Source of the DNA: Pseudomonadota bacterium
Lineage (GTDB): Bacteria > Desulfobacterota > Desulfovibrionia > Desulfovibrionales > Desulfovibrionaceae
Length of the DNA: 29,962 nucleotides
Direction of reading: 5' to 3'
NCBI GenBank assembly: GCA_023426275.1
Contig: JAFABC010000275.1
Span: forward strand, 1-29,962
Shown here: piece by piece, positions 6,096-14,570 of the stretch
Layout: each line of letters starts with the position of its first letter
Position numbering within the stretch: the stretch's first letter is position 1
Position numbers and translations under genes: made by a program
Notes under the pieces: model-generated
The model's database searches: none
What the model saw: only the letters and a program-made list of their open reading frames with translations
Told to the model about the DNA's origin: nothing

Positions 6096-7907
6096 TTAGC
6101 CGGGCAGGGCGCGAGGAGCCGCGCCGCCCGGCAGGGCGGCGGTATCGCCGGAAGCCTGCATTTCCTGGATCATGGCCCCGAGTTCCTGGGCCTGCTGGGC
6201 CAGATCGTTGACCGCCTGGGCCGACTGGCGCAGCGCCTCCATGGTTTCGGCGGCGATGCGGTTGACCTCTTCCACCGAACGGTTGATCTCCTCGCTGGCG
6301 GCCGACTGTTCCTCCGAGGCGGCGGCAATGGAGCTGACCTGGTCGGTGCTGCGTTCGACGAACCGGACGATCTCCGTCAGCGCCTCGCCGGAAGCCGTGG
6401 CCAATCCCGTGGCTTCCTCGATGTTTTTGACGGTGCGGTCCACGTTGTCGATGTTTTTGCGCGTGCCGGTTTGAATCTGCTGGATGGCCTCGCCGACCTC
6501 CTTGGTGGCGCTCATGGTCTTTTCCGCCAGCTTGCGCACCTCGTCGGCCACGACGGCGAAGCCGCGTCCGGCCTCGCCGGCCCGGGCCGCCTCGATAGCC
6601 GCATTGAGCGCCAGCAGGTTGGTCTGGTCGGCAATGTCGGAAATGACGTTCATGACGTGCCCGATGCCCTCGGCCTGCTTGCCCAGGGTGGTCATGTCGG
6701 ACTTGAGCTCCAGGGACTGGCTCTGGACCTGATTGATGCCGGAGACGACCTTGCCCACGATGGTCGCGCCTTCCTGCGCCTTGTTCTTGGCGTTTTCCGA
6801 GGTTTCCGTGGCCTGGGAAGCGTTTTTCGCCACCTCGAGCACGGTGGCGTTCATCTGCTCCATGGCCGTGGCCGTTTCGGCCAGCCGGCGCGACTGATGG
6901 TCCGCGCCCTGGCTGGACTGCTCGATCTGGGCGGAGAGCTGCTCCGAGGCCGACGAGACAACATGGACCACCGAGGAAAGGCGGTCGGCCGCCTGCAACA
7001 TCCCTTCGGCCTTGGCCTTTTCCGCGGCCAGACGGGCGGCGTCGGCAGCCTCCGTGGCCTCCCGGGCCCGGCGGGCCTCCTCGGCGGCCTCGGCCGTTTT
7101 GGCGTCCGCTTCGGCGATTTTCTGCTTGAGCGTCTCCACCATCTGCTTGAGCACGGCGAACACGCCGCCCGCGCCCGCGTGCTCCCGGAAGCGGATATCC
7201 ATCTCGCCGCCGGCGATGCGGCTGGCCACTTCAAAGAGATAGCCAGGGTCTTCACCCAGCTGCCTGGACACGCCCCGAATGATGACGATGCAGACCACCG
7301 CGCCCAAAATGGCCGCGCCGATCAGCAGCAGGATGAGGACGAGTCGTCCCTGGGCATAAGCCGCGTCGCCGGACGCCGCCGAGGCGGCCGCGCCCTTGCG
7401 GTTGAGGGCCTTGAGGCTGGCGAGATTTTCGGCCACGGCGTCAAAGCTGCTGCGCGATTCCCCTTCGGCCAGCTTCTTGGCTTCCTCATTGTGGTTCTGT
7501 CTTGAAAACGCGAGCAGGCGATCCGAAATATTCAGATAATCGGCCAGATTTTTTTTGAACGTCCTGAAAATCGTGCGTTCCTCATCGGAACTGATGAGTT
7601 TTTCATAGCGGTTGATGGCGATTTCCAGATCGCTCTTTGTTTTGTCGAGCAATCTGTCATAGGTGTTCATGGAGGAGTTGTCCGTCGATAAGATATGGAT
7701 AAGCTCCGTCCTTCTGATAACCTGCACTTCATTGTCGACATTTGCTATGGCGTCCACGCTCGGGAGCCAATTTTTTGAAAGATCACTGACACTTGTATTG
7801 ACACTCGAAAGGAGGTAAAGGGCTGCGATGTTGTTTCCGACAAGAAGTACTATCAAAAGTCCGAAGGCGAGAATGAGTTTGCTGGAGAGGCGCATTTGTG
7901 TCCGCAT
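6096..7907 (-). CDS. Methyl-accepting chemotaxis protein
   Basis: A 603-residue transmembrane chemoreceptor. Membrane segment 1 is at about residues 10-33. A periplasmic region of about 150 residues, predicted helical and like a four-helix-bundle MCP sensor, runs to a second membrane segment at about 188-211. A HAMP-like linker follows (about 212-262), then a long alanine/glutamate-rich coiled coil (about 262-300), then the signalling domain. Its hairpin tip is at about 431-460 (LLALNAAIEAARAGEAGRGF, then AVVADEVRKLAEKT), which contacts CheA/CheW. The C-terminus is short and has no NWETF-type pentapeptide for CheR tethering. The ATG at 7907 has CGGAG five bases upstream. The ligand cannot be predicted. 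The 5' part of the gene is markedly poorer in GC than the signalling part. No other chemotaxis gene is nearby. Confidence 0.95.
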   Translation of the reverse strand: MRTQMRLSSKLILAFGLLIVLLVGNNIAALYLLSSVNTSVSDLSKNWLPSVDAIANVDNEVQVIRRTELIHILSTDNSSMNTYDRLLDKTKSDLEIAINRYEKLISSDEERTIFRTFKKNLADYLNISDRLLAFSRQNHNEEAKKLAEGESRSSFDAVAENLASLKALNRKGAAASAASGDAAYAQGRLVLILLLIGAAILGAVVCIVIIRGVSRQLGEDPGYLFEVASRIAGGEMDIRFREHAGAGGVFAVLKQMVETLKQKIAEADAKTAEAAEEARRAREATEAADAARLAAEKAKAEGMLQAADRLSSVVHVVSSASEQLSAQIEQSSQGADHQSRRLAETATAMEQMNATVLEVAKNASQATETSENAKNKAQEGATIVGKVVSGINQVQSQSLELKSDMTTLGKQAEGIGHVMNVISDIADQTNLLALNAAIEAARAGEAGRGFAVVADEVRKLAEKTMSATKEVGEAIQQIQTGTRKNIDNVDRTVKNIEEATGLATASGEALTEIVRFVERSTDQVSSIAAASEEQSAASEEINRSVEEVNRIAAETMEALRQSAQAVNDLAQQAQELGAMIQEMQASGDTAALPGGAAPRALPG

Positions 7908-8230
7908 AGAGGCTCCGTGGTTAAAACAGTTGCAACAAGAATTAAGATAGGAACATTTATAGATGACAGGCGAACGCCTCTGCCAAAAAACATCAAAAAA
8001 AGACTCTTCGCATAACGAAAAGTGCCCTTGAAACCATCTTCTGCCACCTACTGTAAACGTAATGTGGGGGACAGAGAGCTTTGTTCACGAATACAGATAA
8101 AAAAAGGTGAGCGCAAGAGGGAGTATGCCTTTTGCACCGTTGTCGTACTTAGCGGCAACGGCTCCGGCCGGGACTTGTGATCGGGACGTCCCTGGGCTAC
8201 ATCCGGTCGAATTCGCCTCTGGAGGGTTCT
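7908..8230. other. AT-rich intergenic region with a small dyad
   Basis: A stretch of about 320 bp between the chemoreceptor and the plus-strand hypothetical gene, unusually AT-rich for this window. It holds a short perfect dyad, AGGCG-AA-CGCCT (7968-7979). On the minus strand just past it is a TATAAA (about 7956-7961) that could be a -10 element, but there is no well-spaced -35. The open frames here show no ribosome site or recognisable product. It presumably carries both divergent promoters. Confidence 0.4.
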
Positions 8231-8755
8231 TTGGGCAAGATCAATGTGGAGAAGCTCTCTCCCAATCCGGAATTCGATCTCTTTTTATTCATGAAGGTTT
8301 CGGGCGCGGCCAAGATGGATCAGGCGCAATGCGACCTGTGTCAGACTCACTGGCCGTCCTTTCTGGAGCATCTCAAAGGCTACCGCTTCGCCGCGCCGGG
8401 CGCGCGTCGGGGGGTGGTGCTGTTTTTCCTGGAACCGGTGGCGGAAGGACTTGTCGAGGAGGCCTGGGCGCGTTCGCCCGCGGAAGGCTTTGCCCTGCAC
8501 AATCTGGCCGTGTCCATGGTCATGGGCGCGACCGGCCAGTTCGTGCCCGAGGTCGAGGCCGGGGCCTGCGCGCCGCTGCCCACGCCCGATCGGGACCTCC
8601 GGCGCCGCCTGGAACGCCTGGGGCTTGTCTGGAACGACGCCGGCAGCGTGAGCGTCCAGTACGCCGTGATGACCTACGATCCCTACGGCGGCGGCTGCGC
8701 CATGTGCCACCTGCGGGCGTCCTGCCCCAAAAGCGAGGTCAAGCCGCAGGCGTGA
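8231..8755 (+). CDS. Conserved-looking hypothetical protein with two cysteine clusters
   Basis: I do not recognise the family. As drawn it has 174 residues and starts at a TTG placed 4-5 bases after GGAGGG (8221-8226); ATG codons at 8291 or 8315 are alternatives but lack a ribosome site. There are two cysteine groups: Cys34-x2-Cys37 near the N-terminus (QCDLCQTHW) and Cys156-x2-Cys159-x5-Cys165 near the C-terminus (GGCAMCHLRASCP). This pattern could bind a metal ion or an Fe-S cluster. No signal peptide or membrane segment. This frame, rather than the overlapping arginine-rich one from 8107, has normal protein composition. It is a single gene ending in repeat copy 3. Confidence 0.6.
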   Translation: MGKINVEKLSPNPEFDLFLFMKVSGAAKMDQAQCDLCQTHWPSFLEHLKGYRFAAPGARRGVVLFFLEPVAEGLVEEAWARSPAEGFALHNLAVSMVMGATGQFVPEVEAGACAPLPTPDRDLRRRLERLGLVWNDAGSVSVQYAVMTYDPYGGGCAMCHLRASCPKSEVKPQA

Positions 8756-8757
8756 AC

Positions 8758-8813
8758 GATGCCTCCGACGGCCGGGGGGCATGATGCCTCCCGGTCCCCC
8801 GCAAAGGGGGGAC
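8758..8813 (+). repeat. Gene-end double-hairpin repeat, copy 3
   Basis: Starts GATGCCTCCGACGGCC three bases after the upstream stop codon. Hairpin 1 pairs 8772-8781 with 8785-8794 (one G-U). Hairpin 2 pairs the run around 8795-8800 with 8806-8812 (CCCCC-GCAAA-GGGGG). The same order occurs in copy 2 on the minus strand. It probably acts as a transcript end, though no U-run follows. Confidence 0.7.
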
Positions 8814-8856
8814 ACACCGTTTCGTTGCCCCACCAGCGGCCATTCATCACCCCCTG

Positions 8857-9753
8857 TTAGCGGTCCTGTCCGCCGCGCAGCACATCGCGCAGGCGGCGCA
8901 AGTCGGCCAGGGTCTTGTCCGTGAGCGGCTCCATCCGTTTCATGACCAGGGCGGTGGCCTCGACGTTGGTATTTTGCCGGGACAGGGCGAGGATTTCGCC
9001 GGTGACCCGCCAGAAGTCGTCATAGGCGGCCTTGGCCTGGGGCACGGCATCGAACACGGCGCCCGGCGGCAGCAGGCCGGCCAGGGCGTCCAGGGCGGCC
9101 CGGGCCCGCTCGTTTTGCCGCTGCATGGCGGCGGCCAGTGTCGCCTTGCCGGCGCTGGTGGCCTCCTCGATGTGCTGGGCATGCAGGGCCAGGATGGACA
9201 GCGTGGCCGTGATCATGCGCAAGGCCGTCTGACCGGCCGGACAATAGGTTCCTTCGATGACGGGCGTGAGCACCTGCTGCAACCGGCTGACGGCCAGGGC
9301 CGCCTCGGTGCGCGACAGGGCGGCGGCGCGGCGGTTGGCGTTCTTGCCGGCCAGGGCGCGCAGGCTTTCTTCGAGCGGGGCCAATTCCTTGAAGTCGGTG
9401 GCCACGGGAGTCAGGGTGGCCAGTTCCCCGGCATGGGCCCCGGCCTTGACGAGACGCTCCAGGGTTTCGAGGTCCTGCCGCGCCTTGGCCATGGCCGCGT
9501 CCGAGGCTTCCCGGGCCTGTTGGCCATGAGCCGGCGTTTGCGCCAGCAGGGCGTCTTTTTCCGCGTTGGCTGCCTGCAACAGGCTGACGCGCACCCCGTC
9601 GACCAGTTCCACTTTGCGTTGCCGCAGCGCCGGCGTTTCCCGGGCATCGCCGCCCGAGCAGGCGGAAAGGGCAAACAGCATGAGGAGCAGCACGGCGGCC
9701 AGGGAACGCCAGTGGCCGGGGCTCAAGGGAATGGAGTGGGACGCGCGTGACAT
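8857..9753 (-). CDS. Predicted outer-membrane lipoprotein, coiled-coil, unknown function
   Basis: I do not recognise the family. It is a 298-residue protein with a lipoprotein signal: basic N-region, hydrophobic core SLAAVLLLMLFAL, and lipobox LSAC with the lipidated Cys32. Ser at +2 predicts sorting to the outer membrane. The mature part is almost entirely helical, rich in Ala, Leu, Glu and Arg with heptad-like spacing, and contains one further cysteine (GTYCPAG). The all-helical layout resembles periplasmic sensor-type four-helix bundles, but no known motif confirms this. The ATG at 9753 has AAGGAGG at good spacing; the frame open from 9816 adds residues without support. It lies downstream of the lut end of the lactate operon but is separated by a terminator at 9846-9877. 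Confidence 0.8.
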   Translation of the reverse strand: MSRASHSIPLSPGHWRSLAAVLLLMLFALSACSGGDARETPALRQRKVELVDGVRVSLLQAANAEKDALLAQTPAHGQQAREASDAAMAKARQDLETLERLVKAGAHAGELATLTPVATDFKELAPLEESLRALAGKNANRRAAALSRTEAALAVSRLQQVLTPVIEGTYCPAGQTALRMITATLSILALHAQHIEEATSAGKATLAAAMQRQNERARAALDALAGLLPPGAVFDAVPQAKAAYDDFWRVTGEILALSRQNTNVEATALVMKRMEPLTDKTLADLRRLRDVLRGGQDR

Positions 9754-9839
9754 GGAGCCTCCTTGCGTAGGCAACGTATTGTCGGGCCTTGTACCGCCCC
9801 GAAGACCCGGGGACAAGCCGTCCCAACGCGCGGACCCGA

Positions 9840-9880
9840 CAAGAGGAAACGGCCGTGACAGACGTCGCGGCCGTTTCTTC
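9840..9880 (-). terminator. Terminator at the end of the lactate operon
   Basis: A 10-bp stem, GAAACGGCCG (9846-9855) with CGGCCGTTTC (9868-9877). Read on the minus strand it ends GTTTCCTCTTGT, a moderately U-rich tail. It lies about 45 bases past the stop codon of the fused lutAB gene and closes the operon. Confidence 0.75.
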
Positions 9881-9924
9881 AGTCAAAGGAGCGTGTTGCG
9901 CGCCCGTTTCAGGGCGCGGCGGGT

Positions 9925-12084
9925 CTATTTGCGCTTGAGGCGCTCGGCCAGGAATTCGGCCACATGGCGCACCTCGAAGGCCGTGCCCTCGTGCTCGAAG
10001 CCGCCGCGAATCTGCATGATGCAGCCCGGGCAGTCCGTGGCCATGGCCCTGGCCCCGGTCGCCTCGAGATTCTTGAGCTTTTTGTGCAGCAATTCCTTGG
10101 ACAGCTCCGGGAACTTGACGGAAAAGCTGCCGCCAAAGCCGCAGCACACATCCTCTTCCTCGGCCGGCAGGTAGTTGAGGCCGGCGTCGCGCAAAAGCGC
10201 CCGGGGCGCTTCGGTCACGCCCAGGCCCCGGCACAGGTGGCAGGGGGCATGGTAGGTGACGTCCTTGGACGGACCGGAAAAGGACGCGTCCGTCATGCCC
10301 AGCACGTCGTGGACAAAGGAGCTGAAGTCCATGACCCGCTGGGCGAGCTGGGCCGCCTGGAAGCTCATGGCCGGATCGCCTTCGAACAGCCGTTTGTAGC
10401 CGTGCTTGAGGTAGGAGGCGCAGGAGGCGCACAGGGTGACGATGTAATCGAACTCCTGGGCGTCGATGGCGTTCATGTTGTGCGCCGCCAGTTCCCGGCC
10501 GGCTTTCTTCTCGCCCATCATCATCAGCGGCAACCCGCAGCAGGACTGGCCCATGGGATACTCCATGGCCACGCCCGGCCTGCTGGCGATGACGGCCACG
10601 GCCGCCTCCATCTGCTCGGGATAAACGAAATCCTGCACACAGCCCGAGAAAAGGGCTACCCGGATATCGGCCTTGGCCACGCGCGGCCGGATTTTCTCCC
10701 AGCGGTCGCGGAAGGCCTCGTCGGCAATGGCCGGCAGGGCCCGGAAGTCATGGTCCTTGAAGAGGAACATGGGCAGGTGGCGCAGGTACGGTGTGCCGCC
10801 GGTCACGGGTTTTTGCAGCAGCCGGGCGGACTTGAGCATGGTGTGGAACAGCCGCCGGTTCTTGAGCACCATGCCCGTGGCCGAGGAATAGAGTGGATGG
10901 CCTTCCTCGTCCTGGATGCGGGCGTGGACCTCCTTGATCATGGTCGGCAGGTCGATGCCCGCGGCGCACACGGCCTTGCAGGCCCCGCAGTTGAGGCAGT
11001 TCTGCACGAGATTCTTGGCCTTTTCCCGGCCATGGAAGAAATAGGTGGCCACCAGGCCGATGGCCCCGATGTAGACGTGGCCGTACTTGTGGCCGCCGAC
11101 CAGCCGGTAGATGGGGCAGACGTTGGCGCAGGCCCCGCACCGGATGCAGCGAAGCGCCTGCTTGAACAGCGGGTCCCTGGCCATGGCCAGACGGCCGTTG
11201 TCCAGGAAAACGACGTGGTGCACCTTCCTGCCGTCCGGCCCGGCCGCGCAGGGCACCGCCCCGGTGATCCAGGTGACGTAGGAGGTGATCGCCTGTCCCG
11301 TGGCGTTTTTCGGCAGACATTTGATGATGCGCAGCGCGTCGTGCAGGCTTGGGGCCAGCTTGTCGATGCCGGCCAGGGCGACATGGACGCGGGGCAGGGT
11401 GGTGGTCAGCCGGGCGTTGCCCTCATTGGTGATGATGCCGATCGACCCGGTGGCGGCAATGGCGAAGTTGGCTCCGGAAATGCCCATGTCCGCCTGGCAG
11501 TATTTCGGGCGCAGTTCGCGCCGGGCCACCTTGACCAGCTTCTGGATGTCCACATCCTGCTTTTTATGGGTGACCTCGGTAAAGAGATCGGCCACCTGAT
11601 AGCGGGACAGGTGGATGGCCGGCATGACCATGTGGGTGGGGCCTTCGTGGCGCAGCTGGATGATCCATTCGCCAAGGTCCGTCTCGGTGACCTCCAGGCC
11701 CTGCCCTTCGAGATGGTCGTTTAGATGGATCTCCTCGGCCGTCATGGACTTCGATTTGACGATGGTCCGCACGCCGTTTTCCTTGGCGATGCGGGCGATG
11801 ATCTCGTTGGCCTCGTGGGCGGTGGCGGCCAGATGGACATGGGTGCCGGCGGCTTCGGCGTGGCGCTTGAACTCCTCGTAGAGCTCCATCAGATGGTCCA
11901 CCGAGGCGTCCTTGGCCGCCGCGATTTCGCTGATGAGCTCCGGCGCGTCGATGTCGGCAAAGGCGTTGGCCCGGGAGGTGCGGTAGGCCACGGCGAACTT
12001 GTCCAGGGCCTCGCGCTGGAAATCGTTGTCCAGGGCCTCGCGCAACTGCTTGCGGTACTGGCTCAGGTTGGCGGCGTCTTGCAT
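9925..12084 (-). CDS. Fused LutB-LutA type L-lactate dehydrogenase Fe-S subunit
   Basis: A 719-residue iron-sulfur protein, orthologous by layout and size to D. vulgaris DVU3033. The LUD/LutB domain comes first (about 1-300). Two ferredoxin-type 4Fe-4S motifs follow, Cys313/316/319/323 (CIRCGACANVCP) and Cys363/366/369/373 (CLNCGACKAVC). Two CCG (cysteine-rich, heterodisulfide-reductase-like) domains then make up the C-terminal 250 residues, with the marks SCCGLP, CASCASY, CCGFGGSFS and CPGCIMQI. In Bacillus, LutA (CCG domains) and LutB are separate; here they are one chain in the order B-A. With the LutC-like protein it should oxidise L-lactate to pyruvate at the cytoplasmic face and pass electrons to the membrane. 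Its ATG directly abuts the TAG of the lutC-like gene, with GGAGGG seven bases upstream inside that gene, so the two are probably translationally coupled. Confidence 0.92.
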   Translation of the reverse strand: MQDAANLSQYRKQLREALDNDFQREALDKFAVAYRTSRANAFADIDAPELISEIAAAKDASVDHLMELYEEFKRHAEAAGTHVHLAATAHEANEIIARIAKENGVRTIVKSKSMTAEEIHLNDHLEGQGLEVTETDLGEWIIQLRHEGPTHMVMPAIHLSRYQVADLFTEVTHKKQDVDIQKLVKVARRELRPKYCQADMGISGANFAIAATGSIGIITNEGNARLTTTLPRVHVALAGIDKLAPSLHDALRIIKCLPKNATGQAITSYVTWITGAVPCAAGPDGRKVHHVVFLDNGRLAMARDPLFKQALRCIRCGACANVCPIYRLVGGHKYGHVYIGAIGLVATYFFHGREKAKNLVQNCLNCGACKAVCAAGIDLPTMIKEVHARIQDEEGHPLYSSATGMVLKNRRLFHTMLKSARLLQKPVTGGTPYLRHLPMFLFKDHDFRALPAIADEAFRDRWEKIRPRVAKADIRVALFSGCVQDFVYPEQMEAAVAVIASRPGVAMEYPMGQSCCGLPLMMMGEKKAGRELAAHNMNAIDAQEFDYIVTLCASCASYLKHGYKRLFEGDPAMSFQAAQLAQRVMDFSSFVHDVLGMTDASFSGPSKDVTYHAPCHLCRGLGVTEAPRALLRDAGLNYLPAEEEDVCCGFGGSFSVKFPELSKELLHKKLKNLEATGARAMATDCPGCIMQIRGGFEHEGTAFEVRHVAEFLAERLKRK

Positions 12085-12711
12085 CTACTTGCCCTCCAGG
12101 ATGAGAATGTGGAGTTCCAGCGGACCGTGCACGCCAAGGGCCAGCACGCGTTCGATGTCGGCGGTGCGGCTGGGGCCGGTGATGAAGGCCGTGTAATCGG
12201 GCTGTCCCATCCACTCCACGAGCGTCGGTTCGAAGGCGTAGGAATCGGCCACGATGGCGCTTTCCGGCAGCACGGCGATGTGCGTCTCGGCGATCATGGT
12301 GGCCAGACGCACTTCCTCGTCGGTGGAGCGCACGACCAGGGTGGCGGTTTCGGCGATGCCGGCCGCGGCCATGGTCAGGGCGATATCGATGCCGCCGAGA
12401 TACTGGCGCATGCCCTTGGTGATGACGACGATGCCGTGTTCGGCGCAAAGCGCGGTCAGTTTGGCCACCTCCTCCTCGGGCAGGTCGGGGGCGCACACGA
12501 TTTTCTGCCGCTTGGTCTCGCACAGGGCTTCGGCCGTGTCGGAAAGCGGCTCGGCGCAACCCGAGGCGAGGATCTGGCAGACTTCCTTCTTGTCGCACAC
12601 GTCGGCCACGTAGGCCAGGGCTTCGTCCATGGAGGCAATCGTTTCGACGACAGCCGAAACGAGACCGGCCTTCTCTTTGAGACGGTCGACCAGGGAAGGG
12701 GGAGTCGACAT
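12085..12711 (-). CDS. LutC-like LUD-domain protein (L-lactate oxidation)
   Basis: A 208-residue LUD (LutC/YkgG) domain protein, matching in place and size DVU3032 of D. vulgaris. Family marks are the central glycine-rich segment GIDIALTMAAAGIAETATLV and the C-terminal TGPSRTADIERVLALGVHGP, ending LELHILILE. Small LUD proteins partner LutA/LutB; genetic and enzymatic work on Desulfovibrio assigns this pair to L-lactate dehydrogenase activity. The N-terminus is cysteine-bearing (VCDKKEVCQILASGC) but has no ordered cluster motif. It starts at the ATG at 12711 with an AGGAG-type site (CAAGGAGATTCCC) just upstream. A hairpin with a U-run separates it from lldP, so the lutC-lutAB end of the operon may be expressed at a different level. 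Confidence 0.92.
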   Translation of the reverse strand: MSTPPSLVDRLKEKAGLVSAVVETIASMDEALAYVADVCDKKEVCQILASGCAEPLSDTAEALCETKRQKIVCAPDLPEEEVAKLTALCAEHGIVVITKGMRQYLGGIDIALTMAAAGIAETATLVVRSTDEEVRLATMIAETHIAVLPESAIVADSYAFEPTLVEWMGQPDYTAFITGPSRTADIERVLALGVHGPLELHILILEGK

Positions 12712-12730
12712 GGGAATCTCCTTGGGGTGG

Positions 12731-12772
12731 GAAAATCCGGCCGGCAGCGCGGATGGGCGCGGCCGGCCGGAT
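12731..12772 (-). terminator. Intra-operon hairpin with U-run between lldP and lutC-like gene
   Basis: An 11-bp perfect stem, ATCCGGCCGGC (12735-12745) with GCCGGCCGGAT (12762-12772), loop of 16. On the minus strand it is followed by TTTTCCC. It has the form of an intrinsic terminator but lies inside the operon, in the 82-bp lldP/lutC gap, so partial termination or mRNA end-stabilisation is likely. Confidence 0.6.
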
Positions 12773-12793
12773 CAAGGCGACGAAACGGACGGA

Positions 12794-14428
12794 CTAGGGC
12801 AGCATCCACTTCAGGGCGTAGGCCTGAAGCAGGGTGAGCACGGCCACGAAACACAGCATGGCCAGGGAGTGGGGCAGGGTGAAGCGGAAGATGTCGCCTT
12901 CACGGCCCACCATGTTCGAGGCGGCCGTGGCCACCGAAATGGACTGGGGCGAAATCATCTTGCCGGTCACGCCGCCCGACGAGTTGGACGCGACGGTCAG
13001 GTGCGGGTCCACGCCGATCTGCTGGGCCGTGGTCTTTTGCAGCGAGCCGAACAGGGCGTTGGAGGAGGTGTCGGAACCGGTCAGGAACACGCCCAGCCAG
13101 CCGAGAATCGGGGCGAAGAACGGGAACAGCGCGCCCGTGGCGGTAAAGGCCAGCCCCATGGACGAGCTCATGCCCGAGTAGTTCATGATGTAGGCCAGAC
13201 CGAGGATCATGGCGATGGTGGCGATGGGCCACTTGAGCTGGCGGATGGTCCTGAACAGACAGGGGATGGCCTGTCCGTAGCTGTACTTGGGCATGAAAAT
13301 GACCGAAATGAGACCGGCGATCAGGATGGCCGTGCCCGGAGTGGACAGGAAGTTGAACTTGAACACCGCGCCGTAGGGGGTGTTCTCGGCCACGATGGGC
13401 AGGGTCTTGATGACCTCGTTATGCAGGCCGGGCCACTGGATGTTGATGGAGAAAATGGCGTTGAGCACGTTCTGGATGGGCTTGATGCCCCACAGGAAGA
13501 CCATGAGGGCCAGGATGATGTAGGGCATCCAGGCGCGCAGGATTTCCCCGCCGCTGTATTCGGATTCCACGACGCGCTGGGACGCCGGCGGCTCGTCCGG
13601 GAAGTGCCAGACGTTCTTGGGCTTCCAGACCTTGAGGAAGGCGCCGAGGCCGACGATGGTGACCACGGCGGAAATGATGTCGGGCAGGTAGGGGCCGACG
13701 AAGTTGGAAATGAGGAACTGGGAGCCGGCAAAGCAGACGCCGGCGATGATGACGGCCGGGAGAATTTCCGTGGTCCGCTTGAACCCGCACATGGTCACCG
13801 ACAGCCACAGGGGCACGATGACGGACAAGAAGGGCAGCTGTCGACCGCAGATGGCGCTGATCTTCATCATGTCCAGGCCGCTGACGTTGGCCGCGACAAC
13901 GATGGGAATACCGATGGCGCCGAAGGCCACGGGGGCGGTGTTGGCGATCAGGCAGATGCCCGAGGCGTACAGCGGCGTAAAGCCCAGGCCCACCAGCATG
14001 GCGGCGGTGATGGCCACGGGCGTGCCGAAGCCGGCCGTACCCTCGATAAAGGAGCCGAAGGCGAAGGCGATAAAAATGGCCTGGAGACGGCGGTCATCCG
14101 TGATCTGGGCCAGGGAGTTTTTGATGATGTTGAATTCCTTGGATTCAACAGTCATGTTGTAGACCCAGATGGCCGTGATGACGATCCAGACGATGGGGAA
14201 GATGCCGATGGCCGCGCCGTACAACGTGGCGTCCAGAGCCAGCCCCACCGGCATCTGCCAGGCCGCGATGGACAAAATGACCGCGGCGGCGGTGGCGGCG
14301 AAGGCTGCCTTGTGGCCGGCCATGCGCTTGACGGCCAGCATGTAAAAGAGGATGTACAAGGGGATGCCCGCCACAAATGCAGACAATCCCACGCTCCCAA
14401 GCGGTTGGTAGTGTTGGACCCACGACAT
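12794..14428 (-). CDS. lldP: L-lactate permease (LctP family)
   Basis: A 544-residue, very hydrophobic inner-membrane transporter of the lactate permease family (TC 2.A.14), with roughly 13-14 membrane segments. Family-typical features include the N-terminal WVQHYQPLGSVGLSAFVAGIP, FGSFIEGTAGFGTPVAITAAML near residues 132-153 and the C-terminal NALFGSLQKTTAQQIGVDP followed by SNSSGGVTGKMISPQS. It takes up lactate (and probably glycolate) with protons. The start at 14428 has AAGGAG upstream; an in-frame ATG 18 codons earlier lacks support. The position between the DRTGG and lutC-like genes shows it feeds the lactate dehydrogenases of the same operon. It is preceded by a 142-bp gap with a hairpin. 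Confidence 0.95.
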   Translation of the reverse strand: MSWVQHYQPLGSVGLSAFVAGIPLYILFYMLAVKRMAGHKAAFAATAAAVILSIAAWQMPVGLALDATLYGAAIGIFPIVWIVITAIWVYNMTVESKEFNIIKNSLAQITDDRRLQAIFIAFAFGSFIEGTAGFGTPVAITAAMLVGLGFTPLYASGICLIANTAPVAFGAIGIPIVVAANVSGLDMMKISAICGRQLPFLSVIVPLWLSVTMCGFKRTTEILPAVIIAGVCFAGSQFLISNFVGPYLPDIISAVVTIVGLGAFLKVWKPKNVWHFPDEPPASQRVVESEYSGGEILRAWMPYIILALMVFLWGIKPIQNVLNAIFSINIQWPGLHNEVIKTLPIVAENTPYGAVFKFNFLSTPGTAILIAGLISVIFMPKYSYGQAIPCLFRTIRQLKWPIATIAMILGLAYIMNYSGMSSSMGLAFTATGALFPFFAPILGWLGVFLTGSDTSSNALFGSLQKTTAQQIGVDPHLTVASNSSGGVTGKMISPQSISVATAASNMVGREGDIFRFTLPHSLAMLCFVAVLTLLQAYALKWMLP

Positions 14429-14530
14429 AAGGCGCTCCTTTAGGTTGGTATTTGCCCAGCCGCTCCCGTTCCCGTCGCCCAAGGACGGCGGGTGCAGGCC
14501 GAAACCGCTTGTCGGCTCGCGTCCGTGACC

Positions 14531-14556
14531 CGGAGCGCGCCGGTCGGCGCGCTCCG
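14531..14556. other. Intergenic hairpin between DRTGG gene and lldP
   Basis: A perfect 11-bp stem, CGGAGCGCGCC (14531-14541) with GGCGCGCTCCG (14546-14556), loop of 4, and no U-run on either strand. It lies 15 bases past the stop codon of the DRTGG gene. Without a U-tract it more likely marks an mRNA processing or stabilising element than a terminator. Confidence 0.5.
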
Positions 14557-14570
14557 AATCGGGACGCTTC

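Noticed and set aside
7853..8047. A 64-codon minus-strand frame upstream of the chemoreceptor
   Set aside because: It overlaps the start of the chemoreceptor gene, lacks a ribosome site and has no recognisable product.
8107..8784. A 225-codon plus-strand frame with GTG start overlapping the cysteine-motif protein
   Set aside because: Becomes strongly arginine/glycine-rich after about residue 85, as expected of an out-of-frame reading; the frame ending at 8755 has normal composition and ordered cysteine motifs.
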